From Actinomycetota bacterium (lineage in GTDB: Bacteria; Actinomycetota; Actinomycetes; Streptosporangiales; Streptosporangiaceae), in contig PMOU01000421.1 in NCBI GenBank assembly GCA_003161205.1, forward strand, positions 1 to 10,099: a DNA stretch of 10,099 bases. Reading direction: 5' to 3'. The first letter of the stretch is position 1. Each line of letters opens with the position of its first letter. The notes below the pieces were generated by a model. The model was not told the origin of the DNA. It did not search any database and was given only the letters and a program-made list of their open reading frames with translations. The position numbers were made by a program, and so were the translations under genes. This document shows, piece by piece, positions 1 through 7,166 of the stretch.

Positions 1-1992
1 TTCGGCGACGCGAGCGTGATCGGGTGGGCGGGCAACAGCCAGGGGGTGGTGGCGTGCCTGGGCGGCAGCTTCTGGGTGGACACCAGCGGCCCGGACGGCG
101 GACCGGGCAGCGCCAGCACGGCGGCGGTGACCGGTACCACCTACGGCTACGGCGTCTACGACGACAGCCCGACCACCTGGACGAACGCCGACGGTTACCT
201 GCCCGCGCTGGTCACGGCCTTCCACTCCGGCGGCGCCAGGATCTCCATCACCAACTTCGGCGACGACGTGAGTATCGGCGGGCACGCCTACGTGATCATC
301 TACAGCCGGGTCTCGGTGACCAACCCGACCGGCTCGGCGATCACCATCGACCCGCAGGCCTCGGCGGGGCTGATCCCGCTGGATTCGGCATCGGACACGG
401 TGCCGCCGTACAGCACGGTGAACCATGACTACGCGGTGCCGTCGGACAAGTTCGGCGGCAGTTACGCGTACCCGTCCTCGAGTGCCATCGTGGCGGCCGG
501 CGGGTTCGAGGCGCACTTCGGGCACATGCGGGCGTACTGGAACGGCCAGCTGGCCGGGATCGCGCAGATCACCGCGCTGCCCGACGCGAGCCTGATCGAC
601 GCCTACAAGACGGGCTTCATCTACACCCAGATCATCCGGTCCGGCGACGAGCTGAAGACCGGCGCCAACGGCTACGACAAGGAATTCAGCCACGACGTCA
701 TCGGCATCCTGGCCAACCTGTTCACCCAGGGCTACACGACCGGGGCGCACGGGCTGCTGTTGCGGGCGCGTTATGTGATCGGCAGCCAGACGCAGTACGA
801 CGACGGGGTGTGGACCTACCCCTGGGTGTGGGCCCTGTACCTGCTCAAGACCGGCGATCTGAGCTTCGTCAAGGCCAACTTCGACACCGAGGGTTCTTCT
901 GGTGCGACCGAGCCGAGCATCGAGGACACCGCGCACCTGATCGCCACCGACCGGACCGGGCCCGGCGGGATCATGGAAGAGACCAACGACATCGACGCCG
1001 ACGGCTACTGGACGATCGACAACTACGAGGCGCTGATGGGCCTGTGGGCCTACCACTGGCTGGCCCAGCAGGTCGGGTCGTCGGCTCAGGCGTCCTGGGC
1101 CGCGTCGCAGTATTCCTCCCTGCTGGCTGCGGTCAACAAGACGCTGGACGCGACGATCTCGGCCAACCACCTGAACTACCTGCCGTGCTCGATGACCGAG
1201 CCGAACACCAGCAACCGCTGCGTCAACGCCGAGGACGCCAACTGGGCGGCGCCGTTCCTGTTCGGCCGGTGGGCCTGGGACGGGTACCTGTTCGGCGCGC
1301 CGCTGAGCGGGCCGGGGGTGTCGCTGATCGACGCCACGTACTCCTACGGGTTCTCCCGGCTGGCCGGGAAGCTGCCGGCTAATACGTTCGGCGGGTACCC
1401 GACGCAGTACTACAGCACGGCGTACAACGCTGGGTACGGCGAGTGGGGGCTGGCCAGCAGCGACTACCGGGATCAGGGCATCTTGTCGTACGAATTCATG
1501 GTGGCCAACGGGCAGAGCGGGCCGTACTCCTGGTGGGAGAGCCAGCAGTTCCCCAACCCCGGCTCACCGTGGGTAGGCACCCATCCCGAGGCCGGCAACG
1601 GCTCGTCCCCGCACGCATGGGGCATCGCCAACGCCAACATGATGCTGCTCGACTCGCTGGCCGCGCAGCGGTCCGACGGGAGCCTGGTGGTGGGCCGCGG
1701 CGTGCCGGACTCCTGGGTCGGCCACGGGCAGGTCATCAGCCTGGCGAACTTCCCGACGACAGACGGGCGGCACCTCGGGCTTTCGATTAGCGCCCACGGC
1801 GGCGGTTCGGTCACGCTGACGCTGACCGGGGACGCGCCGTCCGGTCCGGTGCTGTTCCAGCTGCCCGCGTTCGTGAACAACATCTCCCGCGCCAGCACGG
1901 GGGCGGTGAACGAGCAGACCGGCACGGTCACCCTGGCGGCCACCGTCCGCACCGTCACGGTCCAGCTGACCCACCCCTCGCCGGGGGCCTAA
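1..1992 (+). CDS. Probable secreted six-hairpin-type glycoside hydrolase-like protein (5' end missing)
   Basis: The frame is open from base 1 and the first GTG (base 16) has no ribosome-binding site, so the gene almost certainly begins upstream and its N-terminus and any signal peptide are not visible. Numbering from that GTG, residues 1-160 are rich in Gly, Ser, Thr and beta-type segments. Residues about 190-560 are helix-rich with many Trp and Tyr (YDKEFSHDVIG at 220-230, TYPWVWALYLLKTGD at 267-281, EETNDIDADGYWTIDNYEAL at 321-340, SPHAWG at 531-536). Residues about 560-658 look like a closing beta domain. This order (beta-sandwich, alpha/alpha barrel, beta domain) and these motifs resemble six-hairpin glycosidases. 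Acidic residues around 321-337 are candidate catalytic or sugar-binding positions, by inference. I cannot assign a CAZy family or substrate. The stop TAA at 1990-1992 lies inside the converging MFS gene's 3' end. Confidence 0.6.
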   Translation, partial: FGDASVIGWAGNSQGVVACLGGSFWVDTSGPDGGPGSASTAAVTGTTYGYGVYDDSPTTWTNADGYLPALVTAFHSGGARISITNFGDDVSIGGHAYVIIYSRVSVTNPTGSAITIDPQASAGLIPLDSASDTVPPYSTVNHDYAVPSDKFGGSYAYPSSSAIVAAGGFEAHFGHMRAYWNGQLAGIAQITALPDASLIDAYKTGFIYTQIIRSGDELKTGANGYDKEFSHDVIGILANLFTQGYTTGAHGLLLRARYVIGSQTQYDDGVWTYPWVWALYLLKTGDLSFVKANFDTEGSSGATEPSIEDTAHLIATDRTGPGGIMEETNDIDADGYWTIDNYEALMGLWAYHWLAQQVGSSAQASWAASQYSSLLAAVNKTLDATISANHLNYLPCSMTEPNTSNRCVNAEDANWAAPFLFGRWAWDGYLFGAPLSGPGVSLIDATYSYGFSRLAGKLPANTFGGYPTQYYSTAYNAGYGEWGLASSDYRDQGILSYEFMVANGQSGPYSWWESQQFPNPGSPWVGTHPEAGNGSSPHAWGIANANMMLLDSLAAQRSDGSLVVGRGVPDSWVGHGQVISLANFPTTDGRHLGLSISAHGGGSVTLTLTGDAPSGPVLFQLPAFVNNISRASTGAVNEQTGTVTLAATVRTVTVQLTHPSPGA

Positions 1993-3202
1993 GCGGGACG
2001 GGGGCGAGCCGGTGCAGGATCAGCTCGGCGCCGCCGAGAATGACGGCGAGGACGGTGATCGCGGGTCCCAGGACGGCCAGGTCGGTGGCGCCGATGAGCA
2101 GGCCGATGAGGGCCGACAGGCCTGCTCCCCCGGCGGCGGCCGCGCCGACCTGCCAGGAGATGACGTGCCCGGCTCGCTGGTCGCCGAGGCGAACCGGGGT
2201 GAGCGAGATCAGGGCCGGGAACACCCCGGCCAGGGCCCCGCCGAGGACGGCGAAGGCGAGCACGGTGGCTAGGGTGCCGGGCTGCCACCAGATGACGGCG
2301 GCGGCGAGCACGGCGATCGCGCTGCCCCAGCGGACCACGGCTTGCGGCGGAACCGGGCGCGGGGCCAGGGCCAGGCCGATCCGGACCGCGGTCAGGGCGC
2401 CCCAGTAGCCGAAGGTGGCCAGGCCGGTGACGCCCGCGGACAGGTTCAGGTGCCCGCGGCAGAACGTGGCCTCCCACTGCCCGGCACCGACCTCGAGACC
2501 GGTGTAGACGAAGAAGACGCCCATGCCCGCGGCCACCACCCCGCGGTAACGGCGCCGTGACCACTGCCCGGCCGGATCCGGCCCGGTGCTGGCGGCCTGC
2601 TGATCCGGCGCCGGCGGTGCGCCCTGGCGCTGCCGCTGCCTGAGCCAGAAGCCGGCCAGGACCAGGTCCAGGACGGTCAGGGCCAGGTAGGCGGGGCGCC
2701 AGGAGCCGGTGAGGATGGCCGCGGTGATGACCAGCGGGCCGATGGCGGTGCCCACGCCGTAGGCACCGTGCAGGAGGTTCAGCAGCCGCGGGCGCCCGGT
2801 CAGGGCCACCGCCGTGTTCAGCCCGGCGTCCATCATTCCGGCCGCCACGCCGGTGAAGGTGGCCGCGGCCAGCACCAGCCACAGTCCGGGAGCCAGCGCG
2901 AACCCGGCGAATCCCAGCGCGGCGGCCGACCCGGCCACGGTCAGCAGGGCGGCCACGCCCAGCCGCCGGATCAGCCTGCCGACGAAGGCGGTGACCAGCA
3001 CGGACCCGGCGGTAGCGAGCAGCAGGATCAGGCCAAGATCACCGATGGGGGCGCCGAAGGTGCCGCGCATGGACGGCCAGGCGGTGCCGAGCATGCCGTC
3101 GGGCAGGCCCAGGATCACGAAGCTGCCGAGGCTGAGCACATCGGCACCGCGGCTGGCTGGGCCGGCGTCCCGCGGCTCTGAGCTCTCCCCCGCTGCCGCC
3201 AC
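1955..3202 (-). CDS. MFS transporter, fucose-permease/YbjJ-like
   Basis: A 415-residue integral membrane protein, the normal length for a 12-helix major facilitator permease. Alternating hydrophobic segments fill residues 24-187 and 221-405, separated by a hydrophilic central loop (about 188-220, QRQRQG...SRRRYR). The first half carries LGLPDGMLGTAWPSMR (31-46), a basic cytoplasmic loop GRLIRRLG (75-82), and MMDAGLNTAV (123-132) followed by LLNLLHGAYGVGTAIGPLVI (140-159). The DAG-N...LN-LH-G-G-IGPL pattern is typical of the fucose-permease-like MFS group. Substrate is unknown; efflux or sugar uptake are both possible. The GTG at 3200-3202 is the only start before the in-frame stop at 3245-3247, apart from internal GTG/ATG codons that would remove the N-terminal tail. 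The gene overlaps the convergent glycosidase-like gene by 38 bp and diverges from the gene at 3399. Confidence 0.85.
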   Translation of the reverse strand: MAAAGESSEPRDAGPASRGADVLSLGSFVILGLPDGMLGTAWPSMRGTFGAPIGDLGLILLLATAGSVLVTAFVGRLIRRLGVAALLTVAGSAAALGFAGFALAPGLWLVLAAATFTGVAAGMMDAGLNTAVALTGRPRLLNLLHGAYGVGTAIGPLVITAAILTGSWRPAYLALTVLDLVLAGFWLRQRQRQGAPPAPDQQAASTGPDPAGQWSRRRYRGVVAAGMGVFFVYTGLEVGAGQWEATFCRGHLNLSAGVTGLATFGYWGALTAVRIGLALAPRPVPPQAVVRWGSAIAVLAAAVIWWQPGTLATVLAFAVLGGALAGVFPALISLTPVRLGDQRAGHVISWQVGAAAAGGAGLSALIGLLIGATDLAVLGPAITVLAVILGGAELILHRLAPVPLRPPARGGSAGP

Positions 3203-3398
3203 CCCACCATCCGTCCGCTTTGCCCTGGCGCACCTTCTATCCCATCACGCTAGCGTGGCCGATGAGCGGTCGGCCTGGGTGCCTTAACCCCGGTCGTGGC
3301 TCCGGTGCGGTATCCGGTGAGCGGAAAGGGTTGTATTTAATCAGCGGGCCGGGCCACCGTAGGGGTGCAACGGAAGTGCTCCCGGAGAGGGGGACGGC
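3203..3398. promoter_or_regulatory. Divergent intergenic region with palindrome
   Basis: This 196-bp gap between divergent genes must hold promoters for both. It contains a perfect 12-bp palindrome, CACGCTAGCGTG (3246-3257), directly followed by an inverted repeat GGCCGA/TCGGCC (3257-3262 and 3270-3275, 7-nt loop). The palindrome lies about 44 bp upstream of the MFS start and contains TAGCGT, which is compatible with an actinobacterial -10 reading toward the MFS gene. On the plus strand an AT-rich TATTTAAT (3334-3341) lies 58 bp before the start of the 908-residue gene and may be its -10. No convincing -35 is visible for either. Operator function is inference. Confidence 0.4.
3384..3394 (+). 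promoter_or_regulatory. Ribosome-binding site of the gene at 3399
   Basis: A purine run GGAGAGGGGGA ends 4 nt before the ATG at 3399-3401. It fixes the start of the 908-residue protein; no better start is seen nearby in this frame. Confidence 0.7.
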
Positions 3399-6125
3399 AT
3401 GTCGTCGTGGCTTGTCTGGGCAGTATTCGTCATCACTTTCGCATTACTTGGCTTTGTCGGCTATCACTTCGCGGTACGAACGCTGCGGTTCGTCACGGGC
3501 GCCGTCGCGGCCGCTGTGATCGTGGCCGTCACCCGCTATGGCGTAATGCACCCGGCCCAGACGCCCGCTAACCTGGCGAACTCATTCACGCGGGGGTTCG
3601 ACGAACTCAGCGTCGCCTTGATCCAGCCACTGCTGCCTCATCACCGTATTCCGGCACCAGGGCAAGCGGGATGGCTTGTCATCATTGCCGTCCTCGTTTT
3701 CGCCTACCGGGAACTCGAGGTGTGGGCGATGCGCTGGGAACCGCCTAGCGTTGACACGTCGGCTCTTGCCGACGATAAACAGGGCACGCAGAAAGGCGGC
3801 GCACCAGGCCAACTTGACGAAGACATGACGTACAGGCAGCGCCACGACAACCTGGTCGCCGAACTCAGATTCCGGCTGCCCGCGGTGGCGGTGCGAGCGC
3901 CGGCGATCCTGCCCGGTGGCACCAAGCGAAACGAACTTGCTTCTATCGTCGAGAACAGCGGCGTCACTGGCAGTGGCCTGGCCGGCGCAATCGTCCGTTT
4001 CTTCGGGATGCTCTGGCCGAACCCGCGCCGGTACCAGGTCCGGGCCTGGATTGAGTACGGCAGACGTTCCGCCAGCGACAAGGAGCCGCGCACCCCGGCC
4101 ACGAGAGTGACGATCGACCTGGAGAATGCCCAGACCGGGGGAAGCGTCGCGACCAAGACACTGATCGCGAGTGATTTTGATCAAACCGCGTCGGTCGTCG
4201 CTGGCTACGTCGCCCGGCGGATTTTCACGGAGGATCCCACCGCGCCACCGTGGTGTGTCGGCTCGCCCGACGGCGACGACCTCGCGGCCATGCTGATCGC
4301 AGGGCAGCAGAAGGTCTTCCCAGGGGGCCCGGATGACGTTCAGTTCTCCAGGAACCTGCAAATCAGCGTGCTCGAAAAGTGCAAGCTCGACGCTGGTGTC
4401 GCCAGATACGAACTCGCCCAGCTTTACGATCTCGCGGGTGATCATATAAAGGCGCTGCGGCTGCACGCCATGAACCGGGAGGATTACCCCCGCTTCTACC
4501 GCGGCCGTTACCGTCTCGGCATGTCGCTTGAAATGATTGCCAACCCGGCGTTCGAGCTATTCGACGAGGAAGCGCCGGACGCCTTCGAGAGCCTCCGCAT
4601 CCTCGACGGGTGGAACGTGACATCCGGTGCCGCGTTCATGTGCCGTGAACTCATGCAGAGCCAGCTGTCGCGGGCGCGACGAGAGGAGTTGTCGGCCGCG
4701 CTGCAGCGAGCGCTGCTGACGGCCGCGCAGAAGGAGCTGCGCGCGGTCCGGCAGCAGCTGACCCTCGGGCGGATCATGTGGGCGATGCTCGTACATCGCG
4801 ACGAGCGAGCGATACGCAGGCCCTACTGGCGGCTGCGAGAGCGCCAGGGTTTTCATGACGGCGTGCGCGTCGCCGAACTGCTCGTTACCGTCCGCCAGAG
4901 CCTGCGCGACAAGGAGGCCGACCCGGCCCGCACGATCAGCTATTACCTGAGAAAAGCCAGCAGCTGGTATCAGACGAGAAAAGCATTGCGCATAGTGACG
5001 GCGATTACCGGTGACAGTGCCTCGATCAAGGCGGTCCTGGACAAGAAGCCACCGGCATCCGCCGGATCGCGACGGCGGCCGGCCGCAAAGACGGCGAGAC
5101 CACGCTGGCTGCCGTGGCAGCTCCGCACACCGTCCTGGCAGGCGGCGTACAACACGGCGTGCCTGTATGCCGCGCTTGAGCAGAGTCACACCGAGACGGA
5201 TGCGATGGCCCATCATGCGGTCATCAGCCTCAAGCGTGCCGTTTGTGATCGCGATTGCGAGATGGAGCGGCCCTATGACTGGATCTCCAATGACCCAGAT
5301 CTCCGTTTCCTGAAGTCGTCGGAAGAGTTCCGGGAATTTCTTCTCCACCAGCGACTGAGGGACTATCCGGCGGAGAGCAGGACCTGCGTTTTCTGCCGGA
5401 GAACGGATGCGGACGTCAGGATCCCCCGCAAGCTCACGTTCCCGATGTGGATCCGCGACGTACCCCTGCCCCCGGACGGGAGGCTGGATGTCAGCTGTGC
5501 GCGCGGTATCCCGCGGGCCGCGCTGGCCGGGCACATCAGAACCTGGACCGCCACCGAGGCCCCTGACATTACCGCGCGGGCGGTATGCGTTCCCTGCAGC
5601 ACCGGCTGGATGACCGAGATGGAAGGCGCCGCTCAGCCGCTCCTCGCGTCGATGATCAACGGATGCGACACCGAGCTGACGGCCGATGACCAGATCAAGG
5701 TCGCGACCTGGGCCGCCATGAAGGCAGCCATGTTCGAGTACTTCTGGACCGACAATCCGGTCCTGACCGCCGCGGACCGCGAAATCATCATGACCCGTGA
5801 CCCGGACCTGGCCGGCTTCCGCGTCCGGCTGGCCTCGGTCAGGCCACCCGGCTACTCGCTCAAGGCCCTCGGGCTCGTATCAGAACTTCGCGGGCGGCGC
5901 GGTAAGGCGCTGTGCCTGACCATCGCCATCGGACGTCTGGTCGTCCAGGTATCCGGCGGGCCAGACGCCGACCGGCAAGCCCTTGGCACCGCGGGCAGAC
6001 TGAGTCCGGAGTGGACCGCACTACCTCAGGCGGAAACCGTGCCGTGGCCGCCGCCGGATGCGCTTGAGGACCTGGAAGCGTGCTTGCCCTGGCTACCGTC
6101 GCCGGGCGCTCCCGTGAGGGAGTAG
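3399..6125 (+). CDS. Membrane-anchored TPR-like protein with C-terminal degenerate HNH-like zinc domain
   Basis: 908 residues. Two hydrophobic segments at 4-24 and about 31-48 and a third at about 90-103 (GWLVIIAVLVFAY) anchor the N-terminus in the membrane. Residues 150-320 form a mixed domain I do not recognise. Residues 324-650 are helical; 331-382 (ARYELAQLYDLAGDHIKALR, then YRGRYRLGMSLEMI) look TPR-like, and 583-649 (AYNTACLYAAL ... WISNDPDLRFLKSSEEF) match the closing pattern of actinobacterial TPR arrays. Residues 661-780 resemble zinc-ribbon HNH-like proteins: CVFC (663-666), FPMWI (681-685), CVPC...GWMTEMEGAAQPLL (730-749) and DQIKVATWAAMKAA (764-777). The usual Arg-Glu-His before F-P-x-W reads Arg-Lys-Leu here, so nuclease activity is doubtful. 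Codon use in the first half is less G/C-rich than in neighbours, suggesting transfer. It stands alone, converging on the acylphosphatase gene 26 bp away. Function is unknown; a sensor, scaffold or defence-type role is speculation. Confidence 0.75.
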   Translation: MSSWLVWAVFVITFALLGFVGYHFAVRTLRFVTGAVAAAVIVAVTRYGVMHPAQTPANLANSFTRGFDELSVALIQPLLPHHRIPAPGQAGWLVIIAVLVFAYRELEVWAMRWEPPSVDTSALADDKQGTQKGGAPGQLDEDMTYRQRHDNLVAELRFRLPAVAVRAPAILPGGTKRNELASIVENSGVTGSGLAGAIVRFFGMLWPNPRRYQVRAWIEYGRRSASDKEPRTPATRVTIDLENAQTGGSVATKTLIASDFDQTASVVAGYVARRIFTEDPTAPPWCVGSPDGDDLAAMLIAGQQKVFPGGPDDVQFSRNLQISVLEKCKLDAGVARYELAQLYDLAGDHIKALRLHAMNREDYPRFYRGRYRLGMSLEMIANPAFELFDEEAPDAFESLRILDGWNVTSGAAFMCRELMQSQLSRARREELSAALQRALLTAAQKELRAVRQQLTLGRIMWAMLVHRDERAIRRPYWRLRERQGFHDGVRVAELLVTVRQSLRDKEADPARTISYYLRKASSWYQTRKALRIVTAITGDSASIKAVLDKKPPASAGSRRRPAAKTARPRWLPWQLRTPSWQAAYNTACLYAALEQSHTETDAMAHHAVISLKRAVCDRDCEMERPYDWISNDPDLRFLKSSEEFREFLLHQRLRDYPAESRTCVFCRRTDADVRIPRKLTFPMWIRDVPLPPDGRLDVSCARGIPRAALAGHIRTWTATEAPDITARAVCVPCSTGWMTEMEGAAQPLLASMINGCDTELTADDQIKVATWAAMKAAMFEYFWTDNPVLTAADREIIMTRDPDLAGFRVRLASVRPPGYSLKALGLVSELRGRRGKALCLTIAIGRLVVQVSGGPDADRQALGTAGRLSPEWTALPQAETVPWPPPDALEDLEACLPWLPSPGAPVRE

Positions 6126-6151
6126 CTCTGGCGGGTCAAGCCGGCCCAGCT

Positions 6152-6418
6152 CTACTTGATCTGGAACGCCGCTAGTCCTTCTGGCGGTTCGGGCTGTACC
6201 GCGACGTTGTCCACCTCGGCCTGGCGAGGGCCGCTATGCGCCCACTCCACCAAGCTGCGGACAGCTTCCTCTGGCCCTTCGAAGACCGCTTCGACCTGGC
6301 CGTCGGGAAGGTTGCGCACCCAGCCGGCCACACCGCTACGCTCGGCTAGCCGCCGGCAGGTGTCGCGGAAGAAGACGCCCTGGACCCGGCCAGAGATCAG
6401 CACCCGATAGCGAATCAC
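6152..6418 (-). CDS. acyP: Acylphosphatase
   Basis: An 88-residue protein, the standard size for acylphosphatase (EC 3.6.1.7), which hydrolyses acyl phosphates such as carbamoyl or 1,3-bisphosphoglyceryl phosphate in the cytoplasm. It has the signature GRVQGVFFRD (10-19) with catalytic Arg18, then GVAGWVRNLPDGQVEAVFEG (29-48) with catalytic Asn36, and the typical C-terminal core ending in FQIK. I chose the GTG at 6416-6418 because the protein then starts immediately before the first family strand (MIRYRVLISGRVQG). The frame stays open further upstream, but those residues (to 6544) are Arg/Gln-rich, unlike the family, and are antisense to the mannosyltransferase remnant. No good Shine-Dalgarno precedes the GTG; an AAGGAG (complement 6454-6459) lies too far upstream at 35 nt. 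The upstream region may have been altered by rearrangement. Confidence 0.9.
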   Translation of the reverse strand: MIRYRVLISGRVQGVFFRDTCRRLAERSGVAGWVRNLPDGQVEAVFEGPEEAVRSLVEWAHSGPRQAEVDNVAVQPEPPEGLAAFQIK

Positions 6419-6457
6419 AAGCAGACGGTACGCCGTCGGGCGGGCGTTACTAACTCC

Positions 6458-6766
6458 TTGCAGGTCCTGATCGTCGCGGCGCTGATCGCGGCCGTGGTGC
6501 TCACGCACTGGAGCCTGACCGAACGGATCCCCCTCTACCTGCACGTCTACACCCTCGTGGTGGTCATCATGGCGCTGACCACGAGCGCCAACTGGATCAG
6601 CTCCAAGCCGCGCTTCCTGCTCCCCGCGGTCCTGCTCAGCCTGCCGCTGGCCCGCCTGCTGGCCCCGCTGCGAACGCCGGTCCTGGTCGGCCTGTTCGCG
6701 GTGCTGACCGCCGGCACCACGTGGTTCGGCCTCTACATCATGATCATCGCCAGATGGACACCGTGA
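6458..6766 (+). pseudogene. C-terminal remnant of a PIG-V-type membrane mannosyltransferase
   Basis: About 102 residues with three hydrophobic segments. The end (SSKPRFLLPAVLLSLPLARL at 49-68, then TTWFGLYIMIIARW at 87-100) is what the last helices of actinobacterial PIG-V-like, polyprenyl-phosphomannose-dependent mannosyltransferases look like: Lys-Pro-Arg-Phe-Leu-Leu-Pro, then Trp-Phe-Gly-x-Tyr. Full-length members have roughly 350-450 residues and catalytic acidic loops near the N-terminus, all absent here. No ribosome-binding site precedes the TTG at 6458. The break lies between about 6419 and 6460, beside the acylphosphatase start, so this is a gene tail left by a deletion or rearrangement rather than an active enzyme. 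The alternative, a short membrane protein in its own right, is less likely. Confidence 0.65.
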
Positions 6767-6774
6767 GAAACGGT
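6760..6774. other. Small hairpin at the stop of the mannosyltransferase remnant
   Basis: ACCGT (6760-6764) and ACGGT (6770-6774) form a perfect 5-bp stem with a GAGAA loop that spans the TGA at 6764-6766. There is no U-tract after it, so it is at best a weak terminator. Confidence 0.3.
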
Positions 6775-7024
6775 CTACACTACGAATTTACCGGCCGCTT
6801 TAGGGTCAAATAGGTCCTAATGTCCGATAATATCGAACCTTTACCTAATCTTTCCCACCGCCACCCCATCCGCCCGCCCATCCGCAGCGAAACAAACGCG
6901 TGACGGAGATCCAGAGGCCAAGGATGGCCGTGGGATCGTTTTGGGGTGGGGAAAATCAGTATGGGCGAAATCTGCCTGCGCTCCGGCTAACCACACACGC
7001 CACAGGCGTCGCCGCCGTCTCGGC

Positions 7025-7030
7025 AGGAGG
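7025..7030 (+). promoter_or_regulatory. Perfect Shine-Dalgarno AGGAGG before micro-ORF
   Basis: AGGAGG followed by AAAGC and then ATG at 7036. The 5-nt spacing to ATG is near-optimal. It is the best ribosome-binding site noticed in the window, and the only start it serves opens a 16-codon frame. Confidence 0.75.
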
Positions 7031-7035
7031 AAAGC

Positions 7036-7086
7036 ATGCACCACAGCCACGGCCACGCTATGCTCGGCGCTGGATACTCTAAGTAA
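7036..7086 (+). CDS. Histidine-rich 16-residue micro-ORF, possible leader peptide
   Basis: ATG at 7036-7038 to TAA at 7084-7086 reads MHHSHGHAMLGAGYSK. Four of the first seven residues are His (HHSHGH), a pattern that can bind Ni, Zn or Cu ions, and a run of His codons is also what a His-sensing attenuation leader would carry. The perfect AGGAGG site argues that ribosomes initiate here. The stop is followed by 86 nt before the Tat-signal gene at 7173. No clear terminator/antiterminator pair is visible in that gap, so classical attenuation is not supported by inspection alone. Alternatively the ATG could be the start of a gene truncated by mutation, since another plus-strand frame is open over 6900-7082. 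Translation and function are inference. Confidence 0.45.
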   Translation: MHHSHGHAMLGAGYSK

Positions 7087-7159
7087 TCTTCTAATCACAA
7101 TCTGTTAAACCTGCCCCGGGCGTGGCTTTCGCCGTCGGTGTCGTCATGCCTACCAGCCT

Positions 7160-7166
7160 GGAAAGG
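7160..7166 (+). promoter_or_regulatory. Ribosome-binding site of the Tat-signal gene
   Basis: GGAAAGG lies 6 nt before the ATG at 7173-7175. It supports that start over the upstream GTG at 7122, which would put 17 extra residues before the twin-arginine region. Confidence 0.6.

Noticed and set aside
3582..5534. Minus-strand open frames of 294 and 325 codons inside the 908-residue gene
   Set aside because: Compositionally odd (Arg/Pro/Gly) with no recognisable motifs or ribosome-binding sites; the plus-strand protein has clear domains over the same bases.
6419..6544. N-terminal extension of the acylphosphatase to 6544
   Set aside because: The extra 42 residues are Arg/Gln/Asp-rich, unlike the family, which begins at the first beta strand; the DNA there is antisense to the mannosyltransferase remnant.
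6895..7030. Riboswitch upstream of the micro-ORF
   Set aside because: Some short stems exist, but no conserved core of cobalamin, SAM, TPP, glycine or ydaO riboswitches was recognisable by eye. A covariance search could overturn this.
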